Below are positions 1-5,131 of a stretch of DNA of 5,304 bases, in pieces. A program made the translations under genes and the position numbers. Numbering within the stretch: position 1 is the stretch's first letter; every line of letters begins with the position of its first letter. The stretch lies in contig JAEURF010000125.1 in assembly GCA_016789205.1 (NCBI GenBank), positions 1-5,304 of the forward strand, in the 5' to 3' direction. The notes below the pieces were generated by a model. It did not search any database. It worked only from the letters and a program-made list of their open reading frames with translations, and had not been told where the DNA came from. This stretch comes from Anaerolineales bacterium (GTDB lineage: Bacteria > Chloroflexota > Anaerolineae > Anaerolineales > Villigracilaceae).

Positions 1-198
1 AATGGCAAAATCTTTTTTGTCATCTAACAAACGAGCAGATGAGGCTGAGGCAAGCAAAACCACCTCAGTCTCTCTTTCATTTATATCTTCTAAACGAATT
101 ACCTCGCCGATAATTTCAATTTCAGGATGGTTGCTCAGCATTTCTCGCAAGCCAACCCGCAACGCATGATTCGGTGAAACAATTGTGACTTGAATCAA
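1..198 (-). CDS. N-terminal fragment of a NarL/LuxR-type response regulator with a degenerate receiver domain
   Basis: Only the first 66 codons are in the window; the gene continues past the left edge. The start is a TTG at 198-196, chosen because an AGGAAAGGA-like Shine-Dalgarno sequence lies a few bases upstream (about 204-211) and the protein begins exactly where receiver domains begin. Residues 3-35 (VTIVSP..HALRVGLREML, then HPEIEIIGE) follow the beta1-alpha1-beta2 pattern typical of NarL/FixJ-family receivers. Two key sites differ from the family. The usual acidic pair after beta1 is replaced by S8-P9. The beta3 segment EVVLLA ends in A50, where the phosphorylated aspartate is expected. 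The protein is therefore probably a cytoplasmic regulator that is not controlled by ordinary Asp phosphorylation. The C-terminal output domain, expected to be a helix-turn-helix, is not visible, so DNA binding is inferred only from family resemblance. It lies downstream of the HtrA-like gene on the same strand, 175 bases away. Confidence 0.7.
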   Translation of the reverse strand, partial: MIQVTIVSPNHALRVGLREMLSNHPEIEIIGEVIRLEDINERETEVVLLASASSARLLDDKKDFAI

Positions 199-217
199 CT
201 TAATCCTTTCCTATACC

Positions 218-240
218 AATCCTGAAGGGATGATAGGATT
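218..240. repeat. Short imperfect relative of the adjacent palindrome
   Basis: AATCCT at 218-223 and AGGATT at 235-240 can pair around an 11-base loop. The stretch AGGGATGATAGGATT resembles AGGGATGACATAGATT within the larger inverted repeat at 265-318, so this may be a decayed second copy. It sits just upstream of the ribosome binding site of the response-regulator gene and could influence that gene's expression. The similarity is by eye only. Confidence 0.35.
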
Positions 241-264
241 CTAGAATATGACATTACAGATAAT

Positions 265-318
265 AAATCCCATAGGGATGACATAGATTTTACAACTTAT
301 GTCATCCCTATGGGATTT
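265..318. repeat. Perfect 21-bp inverted repeat (hairpin) between two minus-strand genes
   Basis: The arms at 265-285 and 298-318 are perfect reverse complements around a 12-base loop (286-297). The core of each arm is CCCATAGGGATGACAT or its complement. A transcript from either strand would form a very stable hairpin. On the minus strand it follows the HtrA-like gene, where it could end transcription or protect a 3' end, but the bases after the stem (ATTTATTAT) are not a clean U-tract. On the plus strand the stem is followed by TTTTGTATTT. The perfect arms suggest either a recently inserted dispersed palindromic element or a bidirectional terminator. I cannot tell which from one copy. Confidence 0.8.
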
Positions 319-373
319 TGTATTTCACATTATAAAATCTATAATCATGTGGCCCCTACGCGGTCAAAAGAAA

Positions 374-1264
374 CTAACGCTCACCAACTGTAACATTAAT
401 TACTTGTAATTTTCCACCGCGTAACACATCCATTGGGGTAGATTTACCAACCACGTCACCGCTTAAGCGCGTGAACAATTCATCGTGATGCTCAATCGCA
501 ACACCATTTACACCAACCAAAATGTCACCAACAATTAAGCCGCCTTTTTCTGCTGGGCTATCTTTTTCTAAACCGACAATCAAAAGCCCGGTCTCTTGCT
601 TACGATTTGCTTCTGCGGGGATGTTGACAGTTTGACTACGAATGCCTAAATAGCCACGTTTGATTTTGCCATGCTTTGCAAGTGTATCAGCAATCTTCCA
701 AGCGATGTCGGTTGGGATGGTAATTGCGCCGCCGCCTCCACCAAAGCCGGAGGTATTGATTCCATATACCTCACCATCGCCATTGATTAATGGTCCGCCG
801 GAGAAGCCGGGATATGAAACAAAATCTGTTTTGATATATTTTTCTAACATGCCGCCACGTCCTGTGCGAACGGGACCGTCAATGCTATTAATGGTGCCAA
901 AACTAGATTCGATTCCGTTTTTGTTTCCACGCCCAACTGCTAAAACAAATTGACCAACTCGCGCAGGTGTCTTTGCAACTTCGGCGGGAGTGGCTGAGGC
1001 GGAATCTAATTTCAACACTGCTAAATCAGTTCCCCCGTCACGACCAATGAGGCGGGCTTTTGATTCTTTTCCATCACCAAGCATGATGTTTATCTCTTCT
1101 TCGCGTTCGACAACATGGTCAGCCGTTAAGATTAAATCTTTGGCAATTGCAATTCCGCTGGCAGGGTGGCGACGTCGCGCATCAACCATGACCGTATATT
1201 TGCCTGCTTGTTCAACCGCATTTGCCATTGCCTCTGAAAGTTCTGAAAAAATATTTTTGCTCAT
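374..1264 (-). CDS. HtrA/DegP-like serine protease with one PDZ domain, apparently cytoplasmic
   Basis: This 296-residue protein combines a trypsin-like protease domain (about residues 20-195) with a single PDZ domain (about 204-296, starting RGYLGIRS). The catalytic triad is readable: H50 in TADHVV, D80 in GTDLAVLKL, and S155 in GFSGGPL. HtrA proteases degrade or refold damaged proteins, and the PDZ domain binds C-termini or tunes activity. Most family members have a signal peptide or membrane anchor. This one begins MSKNIFSELSEAMANAVEQ with no hydrophobic segment, so a cytoplasmic location is inferred. Other departures are F154 where Asn is usual before the nucleophile (GNSGGP), and a run of five glycines (175-179) near the substrate-pocket loop, where family members commonly read GIGFAIP. 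The ATG start is supported by a strong AAGGAGT ribosome binding site at about 1269-1275. It is divergent from the amine oxidase gene. The general family call is firm; substrate and exact orthology are unknown. Confidence 0.92.
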   Translation of the reverse strand: MSKNIFSELSEAMANAVEQAGKYTVMVDARRRHPASGIAIAKDLILTADHVVEREEEINIMLGDGKESKARLIGRDGGTDLAVLKLDSASATPAEVAKTPARVGQFVLAVGRGNKNGIESSFGTINSIDGPVRTGRGGMLEKYIKTDFVSYPGFSGGPLINGDGEVYGINTSGFGGGGGAITIPTDIAWKIADTLAKHGKIKRGYLGIRSQTVNIPAEANRKQETGLLIVGLEKDSPAEKGGLIVGDILVGVNGVAIEHHDELFTRLSGDVVGKSTPMDVLRGGKLQVINVTVGER

Positions 1265-1282
1265 GTTTACTCCTTTTCAAAG

Positions 1283-1288
1283 ATTGTA
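1283..1288 (-). promoter_or_regulatory. Possible -10 box of the HtrA-like gene
   Basis: Read on the minus strand, TACAAT (five of six consensus matches) lies about 18 bases before the ATG. I see no convincing -35 at 16-18 bases further upstream, and the predicted start site would fall at or just before the ribosome binding site. The call is weak. Confidence 0.25.
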
Positions 1289-1382
1289 TGGCTTAAGTGC
1301 TTGGAGTGTATCGCCTAAAAGAATGGATGCGTACTAGAAGTTTGGGTAGGTTATTATTTAATTTAATGGATAACTGACAAAA

Positions 1383-1391
1383 TGATAAAAT
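1383..1391 (+). promoter_or_regulatory. Extended -10 promoter element just upstream of the amine oxidase
   Basis: TGATAAAAT fits an extended -10 element (TG, one base, then TAAAAT at 1386-1391). A poor -35 candidate, TTAATG at 1363-1368, is 17 bases upstream. A transcription start about seven bases downstream of the -10 would fall at roughly 1398, only a few bases before the ATG at 1401. No Shine-Dalgarno sequence is visible in the last 15 bases, which read as pyrimidine-rich CCCCTTCCT. Together these suggest a leaderless or nearly leaderless mRNA. Confidence 0.4.
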
Positions 1392-1400
1392 CCCCTTCCT

Positions 1401-2759
1401 ATGAAAAATAAATCTGTAACAATCATTGGTGCTGGAATGGCTGGGCTTTCTGCGGCATATGAGTTGCATAAAGCAGGCTGGAATGTAACTGTACTTGAAG
1501 CACGCAACCGTGTGGGTGGACGTGTGTTTTCGATTCGAGATTTTTCAAAAGGTTTAGTTGCTGAAGGTGGTGGTGAGTTTATTGAATACAGACATACACG
1601 TATGCTTTCACTGGCAAAAGAATTTAATTTGAAACTTGGCAGTTTGGGCGGTTGGCACGCTGAAACAGGTGATTGGGGATTGTTTAAAAATAAAGCTGGG
1701 TTGTTAAGTGATGAAAAAATTTGGGGAGTTAACCTGGAAGATGAATATCAAAAAATGTGGGCTTCATTAGCAGAACTCGGAAAACTTGTGAACGACCCAA
1801 GCAATCCACAAATTGCACCAAATGCAAAAGAGTTGGATGCGAAAAATGTTGCCGAGTGGATTCAACGACAAGATGTTCATCCGTTGGCAAAGGAATTGTT
1901 TGTTTGCCATATTCGTTCTGAATACACTTGCGAGCCAGAAGATTTTTCGTTTTTAGATTTTGTAAGAAATGCGGCTTTGTATTACAGCAACTCAGAAGAA
2001 GAACACCAAAATTACCGCATCATCGGTGGCAATGACTTATTACCCAAAGCCATTGCAAATGTTTTGCCTGATGTGCGACTGAATGCTGTAGTTGAGTCGA
2101 TTAAGATTCAAGATGAAGGCGTGACTGTTAAATATAAACAAGTCGATTCATTTCATACGCTTCAATCTGATTTTGCAATTTTGGCAGTTCCCTTAACTGT
2201 GGCACGCATGATTGATTTTCATTCGTCATTACCTTCGGCACATCAAAAATTAGTTAATGAAATTTCTTATGGTTCGGTGACAAAAGTATTAATTGAATAT
2301 CGAAAACAATTTTGGAAAGAAATCGGCTGGAATGGGCGTTTATATACAGATGAACCCATTGTGATGACGTGGGGCGCGACCAATCACATTGAACACGAGC
2401 ATGGGATTATCACTGCGTACACGGGCGGAAAGCCCGGCGCGGAATTATCTAAACTTTCTGATTCAGAAAGAACAAAAACTGCTATATCAGTAATCGAAAA
2501 AGCATTCCCAGGTTCATCTAATTTGATTGAAAACACTGCCACCATTGCATGGTTAAATGAACCATTTACCAAAAGTTCCTATATGGCGCTTGCCCCAAAT
2601 CAAGTGACTGAACATTGGGGAACTTTATTTACGCCAGCAGGTCGTTTGTATTTAGCAGGTGAACACGCCACACCGATTCAAGGATATATGGAAGGCGCTG
2701 TGGAAAGTGGTCAGAGAGTGGCAAGAGAAATAATATCTTTCACCACGAAGAGTCACTAA
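1401..2759 (+). CDS. Flavin-containing amine oxidase (monoamine oxidase / L-amino-acid oxidase superfamily)
   Basis: This 452-residue protein has the hallmarks of FAD-dependent amine oxidases, which oxidise amines or amino acids to imines and pass electrons to oxygen, giving peroxide. The N-terminal Rossmann fold shows GAGMAG (residues 10-15), E33 at the end of beta2 for the FAD ribose, and RVGGR (37-41), followed by GGEFIE (57-62). K295 in SYGSVTKVLIEY matches the conserved lysine that contacts flavin N5 through water in this family. The C-terminal FAD segment is RLYLAGEHATPIQGYMEGAVESGQRVA (about 415-441); Y429 and W384 could form the aromatic substrate cage. No signal peptide or membrane segment is seen, so it is probably cytoplasmic. 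The ATG start is well placed, four residues before beta1, despite the absence of a Shine-Dalgarno sequence. The final residues FTTKSH and the stop lie in a palindromic repeat. Phytoene-desaturase-like or protoporphyrinogen-oxidase-like relatives are less likely given the GYMEGAV motif. The substrate cannot be read from sequence; the neighbouring azlCD genes make amino acids one possibility. Confidence 0.9.
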   Translation: MKNKSVTIIGAGMAGLSAAYELHKAGWNVTVLEARNRVGGRVFSIRDFSKGLVAEGGGEFIEYRHTRMLSLAKEFNLKLGSLGGWHAETGDWGLFKNKAGLLSDEKIWGVNLEDEYQKMWASLAELGKLVNDPSNPQIAPNAKELDAKNVAEWIQRQDVHPLAKELFVCHIRSEYTCEPEDFSFLDFVRNAALYYSNSEEEHQNYRIIGGNDLLPKAIANVLPDVRLNAVVESIKIQDEGVTVKYKQVDSFHTLQSDFAILAVPLTVARMIDFHSSLPSAHQKLVNEISYGSVTKVLIEYRKQFWKEIGWNGRLYTDEPIVMTWGATNHIEHEHGIITAYTGGKPGAELSKLSDSERTKTAISVIEKAFPGSSNLIENTATIAWLNEPFTKSSYMALAPNQVTEHWGTLFTPAGRLYLAGEHATPIQGYMEGAVESGQRVAREIISFTTKSH

Positions 2760-2804
2760 GGTACACAAAGTTTTTTCTTTGTGACCCTTTGTTTCCTTTG
2801 TGGT
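2742..2804. repeat. Palindromic dispersed-type repeat overlapping the end of the amine oxidase gene
   Basis: An imperfect inverted repeat pairs 2742-2770 with 2777-2804 around TTTTTT. The inner part CACAAAG/CTTTGTG is perfect and the outer ends ACCACGAAG/CTTTGTGGT have one mismatch. It resembles a 'CCACGAAGG...CCTTTGTGG' element that I recall as common between genes in many environmental bacteria (from memory, not searched). It contains the amine oxidase stop codon and lies 30 bases before azlC. It could form an RNA hairpin, but there is no U-tract after the stem, so a terminator role is doubtful. Confidence 0.75.
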
Positions 2805-2834
2805 TAAAGACCTTTAAGAAATTATGGAGCATAC

Positions 2835-3521
2835 ATGACAGAATCAAGAAAAGCATTTTGGGATGGAGTCAAAGCAGAAATTCCATTATTAATCGGCGTG
2901 TTTCCATTCGGCATGATTTATGGAGCATTAGCCTTAAATGCAGGCTTATCTACCTTAGCATCACAAATGATGTCTTCGATTGTATTTGCCGGGTCAGCGC
3001 AATTCATCACCACCCAACTGGTCAGTGAATCTGCGCCGGGCTTTGTAATTATCTTAACCATTGCAGTTGTAAACTTACGTCACATGCTATATAGCGCATC
3101 GCTTGCACCCTATCTAAAACATTTATCGACCAAATGGAAAGTTTTACTTTCTTATTTATTAACCGATGAAGCCTATGCACCTAGTATTATTCAATATGAA
3201 AAAGAAGGTATCAAACCATTCAGTCATTGGTTTTTGCTAGGAGCAGGTTTAGCATTATGGATAAATTGGCAAATCAGCACGGCATTAGGAATTTTTCTCG
3301 GTGCGAGTATTCCTGACGATTTACAACTTGATTTTGCATTGCCATTAACTTTTATTGCCATGGTTGTGCCTGTATTGAAAAAAATGCCGATGGTTGCCGC
3401 CGCATTAAGTGCAGGTATCACTGCATTATTGGCATTTAGTTTGCCATTCAAATTAGGTTTAATTCTCGCCGCCTTAGTTGGAATTTTAGTTGGTACATTA
3501 TTGGAAAAAGCAAATGGATAA
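2835..3521 (+). CDS. azlC: AzlC-family branched-chain amino acid exporter, large subunit
   Basis: This 228-residue hydrophobic protein matches the AzlC/YgaZ family, the large membrane subunit of a two-component exporter for branched-chain amino acids and related compounds. Family motifs are visible: PFGMIYGALALNAGLS (24-39), VFAGSAQF (50-57), NLRHMLYSASLAPYL (80-94) and LLTDEAYA (108-115). Hydrophobic segments at about 15-35, 68-88, 133-157, 166-181, 186-203 and 206-222 are consistent with a multi-pass inner-membrane protein, and the length is normal. The ATG at 2835 has a GGAG ribosome binding site at 2826-2829. The gene overlaps azlD by 8 bases, indicating an operon and coupled translation. 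It lies 75 bases after the amine oxidase with a palindromic repeat between them, so co-transcription with that gene is possible but not shown. The family is clear; the actual exported substrate is inferred. Confidence 0.93.
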   Translation: MTESRKAFWDGVKAEIPLLIGVFPFGMIYGALALNAGLSTLASQMMSSIVFAGSAQFITTQLVSESAPGFVIILTIAVVNLRHMLYSASLAPYLKHLSTKWKVLLSYLLTDEAYAPSIIQYEKEGIKPFSHWFLLGAGLALWINWQISTALGIFLGASIPDDLQLDFALPLTFIAMVVPVLKKMPMVAAALSAGITALLAFSLPFKLGLILAALVGILVGTLLEKANG

Positions 3522-3828
3522 TATTTGGCTCGTTTTATTAATCGGTGGCATGATTACATTCAGCATGAGGTTTTCACTTATTTATCTATTTGGTAAATTT
3601 GAAATTCCTGAAACATTGAAAAAAGCACTGCATTATGTTCCGCCCGCAGTATTGTCTGCCATTATTTTTCCCGAATTGTTTATTCAAGATGGCGCATTAA
3701 ATTTTCAACTTACAAACATTCGCCTACTGGCAGGCATCATTGCCATCATCACAGCATGGATTTCACGCAATACATTAATCACCATTCTTGTTGGCATGGC
3801 GGCGTTATTTATTTTGGGTTCTTTTTAA
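3514..3828 (+). CDS. azlD: AzlD-family branched-chain amino acid exporter, small subunit
   Basis: This 104-residue protein is the expected small partner of AzlC (AzlD/YgaH-like). Typical motifs are LHYVPPAVLSAIIFPELF (39-56), NIRLLAGIIAIITAW (68-82) and RNTLITILVGMAALFIL (85-101). Hydrophobic stretches suggest three to four membrane passes. The ATG at 3514 is preferred over an in-frame TTG at 3490. It gives the usual family length, begins MDNIWLVLLIGG like other members, has a GGAAAAAG ribosome binding site about five bases upstream, and creates the familiar 8-base overlap with the azlC stop. The 3' end overlaps the convergent GGDEF gene by four bases (TTAA at 3825-3828), with no room for a terminator between them. 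Confidence 0.92.
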   Translation: MDNIWLVLLIGGMITFSMRFSLIYLFGKFEIPETLKKALHYVPPAVLSAIIFPELFIQDGALNFQLTNIRLLAGIIAIITAWISRNTLITILVGMAALFILGSF

Positions 3829-4733
3829 GAATAAACCAAAAATACCTGATTGCCCCCCGCCTCTTTTGCACGAGACATGGCTTGACGTGCTTGTTGAATA
3901 ATCGGTTCCATTTCAGAAGATGGATTGATGCGTGCTATGGATGCAATCCCCGCGCTGACTTTTACATTCACTGTCAACGGCGCATCTTTCTTGACTTCGA
4001 TTCTGGTACCACGCACGCCAGCAATGATTCGCTCTGATATTTTTTCCGCGTCCGCGCCGATGACGCCGGGCAACGCCAACACAAACTCATCACCAGACCA
4101 TCGTCCAATACAATCATACGGGCGGCTTTTTTCACGAATCACTTGCGAGACAACTTTCAAAACGGCATCACCAATTTCACTGCCATGACTATCATTAATC
4201 GCTTTGAAGTTATCAATATCAATTGCAATTAAACTTAATGGCAAAGAAGCACGCCGTGAACGTTCTAATTCACCAGCCGACTGCTGTAAAAATGCGGCGT
4301 GATTAATAAAGCCTGTCAGATTGTCAAATACTGCTTGATTCTCCAACTGCTCCCGCGCTAGACTCAGGCTTGTCGTCAAAGAAATGATGCGTTCCGCTAT
4401 CGCGATGCGATTCTTCAAATCTGCCACTTTAAGCGGACGCTGAATCGTATCGTCTATGCCACTGAGTGGAAGTTCATCTTCATTTTTTGATGTAATTAAG
4501 AGGATGTAAACAGATTGTGCAAGGGTTGAAGTGCGCACGCGAGAAATGAAATTTGAATTTTTCAGGTCACTCGTATCCCAACTGGCGATTACAAAATTTG
4601 CTTCACCAGATTGGATATATTCCCACGCTTCTTCGCTGGTAGGAACTGGAATGAGCGTATGCTTTTTACCGCCCAATGCTTGTTGAATGATTGCCCATTC
4701 TTTTGGGTCGTTTTCCATCACCAATATATTCAT
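3825..4733 (-). CDS. Response-regulator-like diguanylate cyclase (degenerate receiver + GGDEF)
   Basis: This 302-residue protein has an N-terminal receiver-like domain (1-115), a helical linker (about 112-133) and a GGDEF domain (134-300). GGDEF domains make the second messenger cyclic di-GMP from two GTP. The cyclase half looks competent: FDNLTGFIN (136-144), IDIDNFKAINDSHG (171-184) with metal-binding D172 and nucleotide-contacting N180/D181, and the signature SGDEF (213-217). An inhibitory I-site RPYD (204-207) sits the standard five residues before it. The signature has Ser instead of the first Gly, a change I recall as tolerated in at least one active enzyme. The receiver is degenerate. 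It starts ILVMENDP, has S51 where the phosphoacceptor Asp is expected (VIASWDTSDL), keeps the Thr/Ser switch (T81) and has R99 in place of the usual Lys (IQRPL). Activation by classical phosphorylation is unlikely unless D53 serves instead. No membrane segment is seen, so it is probably cytoplasmic. The ATG start has AGGTG five bases upstream. Confidence 0.92.
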   Translation of the reverse strand: MNILVMENDPKEWAIIQQALGGKKHTLIPVPTSEEAWEYIQSGEANFVIASWDTSDLKNSNFISRVRTSTLAQSVYILLITSKNEDELPLSGIDDTIQRPLKVADLKNRIAIAERIISLTTSLSLAREQLENQAVFDNLTGFINHAAFLQQSAGELERSRRASLPLSLIAIDIDNFKAINDSHGSEIGDAVLKVVSQVIREKSRPYDCIGRWSGDEFVLALPGVIGADAEKISERIIAGVRGTRIEVKKDAPLTVNVKVSAGIASIARINPSSEMEPIIQQARQAMSRAKEAGGNQVFLVYS

Positions 4734-4750
4734 GGATGCACCTATACCTT

Positions 4751-4759
4751 ATTATAGCA
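4751..4759 (-). promoter_or_regulatory. Extended -10 promoter of the GGDEF gene
   Basis: On the minus strand the sequence reads TGCTATAAT, a perfect extended -10 element, with its last base 17 bases before the ATG. A transcription start about seven bases downstream (near 4744) would leave a leader of only about 10 bases that still contains the AGGTG ribosome binding site. The -35 region at the proper distance (TAAACT) is poor, as is common for extended -10 promoters. Confidence 0.5.
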
Positions 4760-4822
4760 GGGTGTCAACAGACAGTTTATGCTTTTTTGCTTTGATTTGT
4801 TTTTGTTATGAAACCTTCTTCC

Positions 4823-4914
4823 GTCATGGCGAGTCACGCTTTTGTTCTATGTGACGAAGCAATCTCATTAGTTTTAAGATTGCTTCGTCGAAAAGTTCAT
4901 GCTCCTCGCGTTGA
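4823..4914. repeat. Composite palindromic repeat of the GCGAG...GACGAAGCAATCT type
   Basis: The inner arms GACGAAGCAATCT (4853-4865) and AGATTGCTTCGTC (4877-4889) are a perfect 13-bp inverted repeat around an 11-base loop. The outer ends, GTCATGGCGAG (4823-4833) and CTCGCGTTGAC (4904-4914), pair with two mismatches. This layout matches a dispersed intergenic family whose consensus I remember as GTCATTGCGAGG...GAAGCAATCTC, found in several bacterial phyla. It occupies most of the gap between the GGDEF gene and the tRNA. No coding gene is visible in 4734-4957. Its right end forms part of the likely tRNA promoter. Confidence 0.8.
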
Positions 4915-4939
4915 CAATTGCCCTCTCTCATAGTAACAT
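4911..4939 (+). promoter_or_regulatory. Promoter of the tRNA gene
   Basis: A perfect -35 box TTGACA (4911-4916) is separated by 17 bases from a -10 candidate TAACAT (4934-4939, four of six matches). A start near 4946 would lie about 11 bases before the mature tRNA 5' end, a sensible leader for a tRNA transcript. The -35 overlaps the right end of the palindromic repeat. Confidence 0.6.
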
Positions 4940-4957
4940 TTGCCCCGCTTTGACCAC

Positions 4958-5029
4958 GCCGAGGTAGCTCAGTGGCAGAGCAGGGGACTCATAAGCCCTT
5001 GGTCGGGAGTTCAAATCTCCCCCTCGGCA
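4958..5029 (+). tRNA. tRNA with anticodon CAT (elongator Met, or lysidine-modified Ile2)
   Basis: A complete 72-base cloverleaf can be drawn. The acceptor GCCGAGG (4958-4964) pairs fully with CCTCGGC (5022-5028). The D arm is GCTC/GAGC with loop AGTGGCA. The anticodon stem is GGGGA/GCCCT with loop CTCATAA (anticodon CAT at 4990-4992). The variable loop is TGGTC, the T arm GGGAG/CTCCC has loop TTCAAAT, and the discriminator base is A. The G1-C72 pair argues against an initiator tRNA, which usually has an unpaired first base. The 3' CCA is not encoded (the DNA continues CTA), so it must be added enzymatically. The anticodon stem has an A-G mismatch next to the loop and a G-T pair at its far end. 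Methionine is the default call, but tRNA-Ile with a modified C34 has the same anticodon and cannot be excluded. Confidence 0.93.
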
Positions 5030-5033
5030 CTAC

Positions 5034-5057
5034 AGACCACCTTTGGGTGGTCTTTTT
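5034..5057 (+). terminator. Intrinsic terminator after the tRNA
   Basis: AGACCACC (5034-5041) and GGTGGTCT (5046-5053) form an 8-bp perfect stem with a TTTG loop, followed at once by TTTT and then C. It starts five bases after the tRNA, so the tRNA is probably a single-gene transcript and the following PAS gene needs its own promoter. Confidence 0.88.
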
Positions 5058-5131
5058 CATTTGGCTAGGTAGGGATTTCCCGTATTCATTTTTTAGCCTT
5101 CTTATGCGAAAATGATTGGCAGAGAAAATTT

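Noticed and set aside
265..318. Possible CRISPR repeat or riboswitch
   Set aside because: There is one inverted pair with no direct repeats or spacers, and no aptamer-like conserved structure upstream of a matching gene.
340..372. GTGGCCCCTACGCGGTC after the HtrA-like gene as another repeat
   Set aside because: It recalls GTAGGGGC-type dispersed repeats, but there is no second arm or copy in the window to support it.
660..1337. Plus-strand open frames of 97 and 115 codons opposite the HtrA-like gene
   Set aside because: They lie antisense to a protein with a complete catalytic triad and PDZ domain, have low-complexity proline/serine-rich products and no ribosome binding sites.
2384..2572. 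Minus-strand 62-codon frame within the amine oxidase
   Set aside because: It is a shadow of a well-supported coding frame and its product shows no recognisable domain.
2789..3028. Plus-strand 79-codon frame overlapping the start of azlC
   Set aside because: It runs out of frame through conserved azlC sequence and starts inside the palindromic repeat; no family features.
3490..3513. Longer azlD start at a TTG
   Set aside because: The extra eight residues come from azlC coding sequence, and the ATG at 3514 has a better ribosome binding site and gives the usual family start.
4741..4769. TTGACA (4764-4769) with TATAGG (4741-4746) at 17-base spacing as the GGDEF promoter on the minus strand
   Set aside because: Spacing is ideal, but TATAGG lacks the important final T and the start would fall on the ATG; the perfect extended -10 TGCTATAAT between them is a better candidate. 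It remains an alternative.
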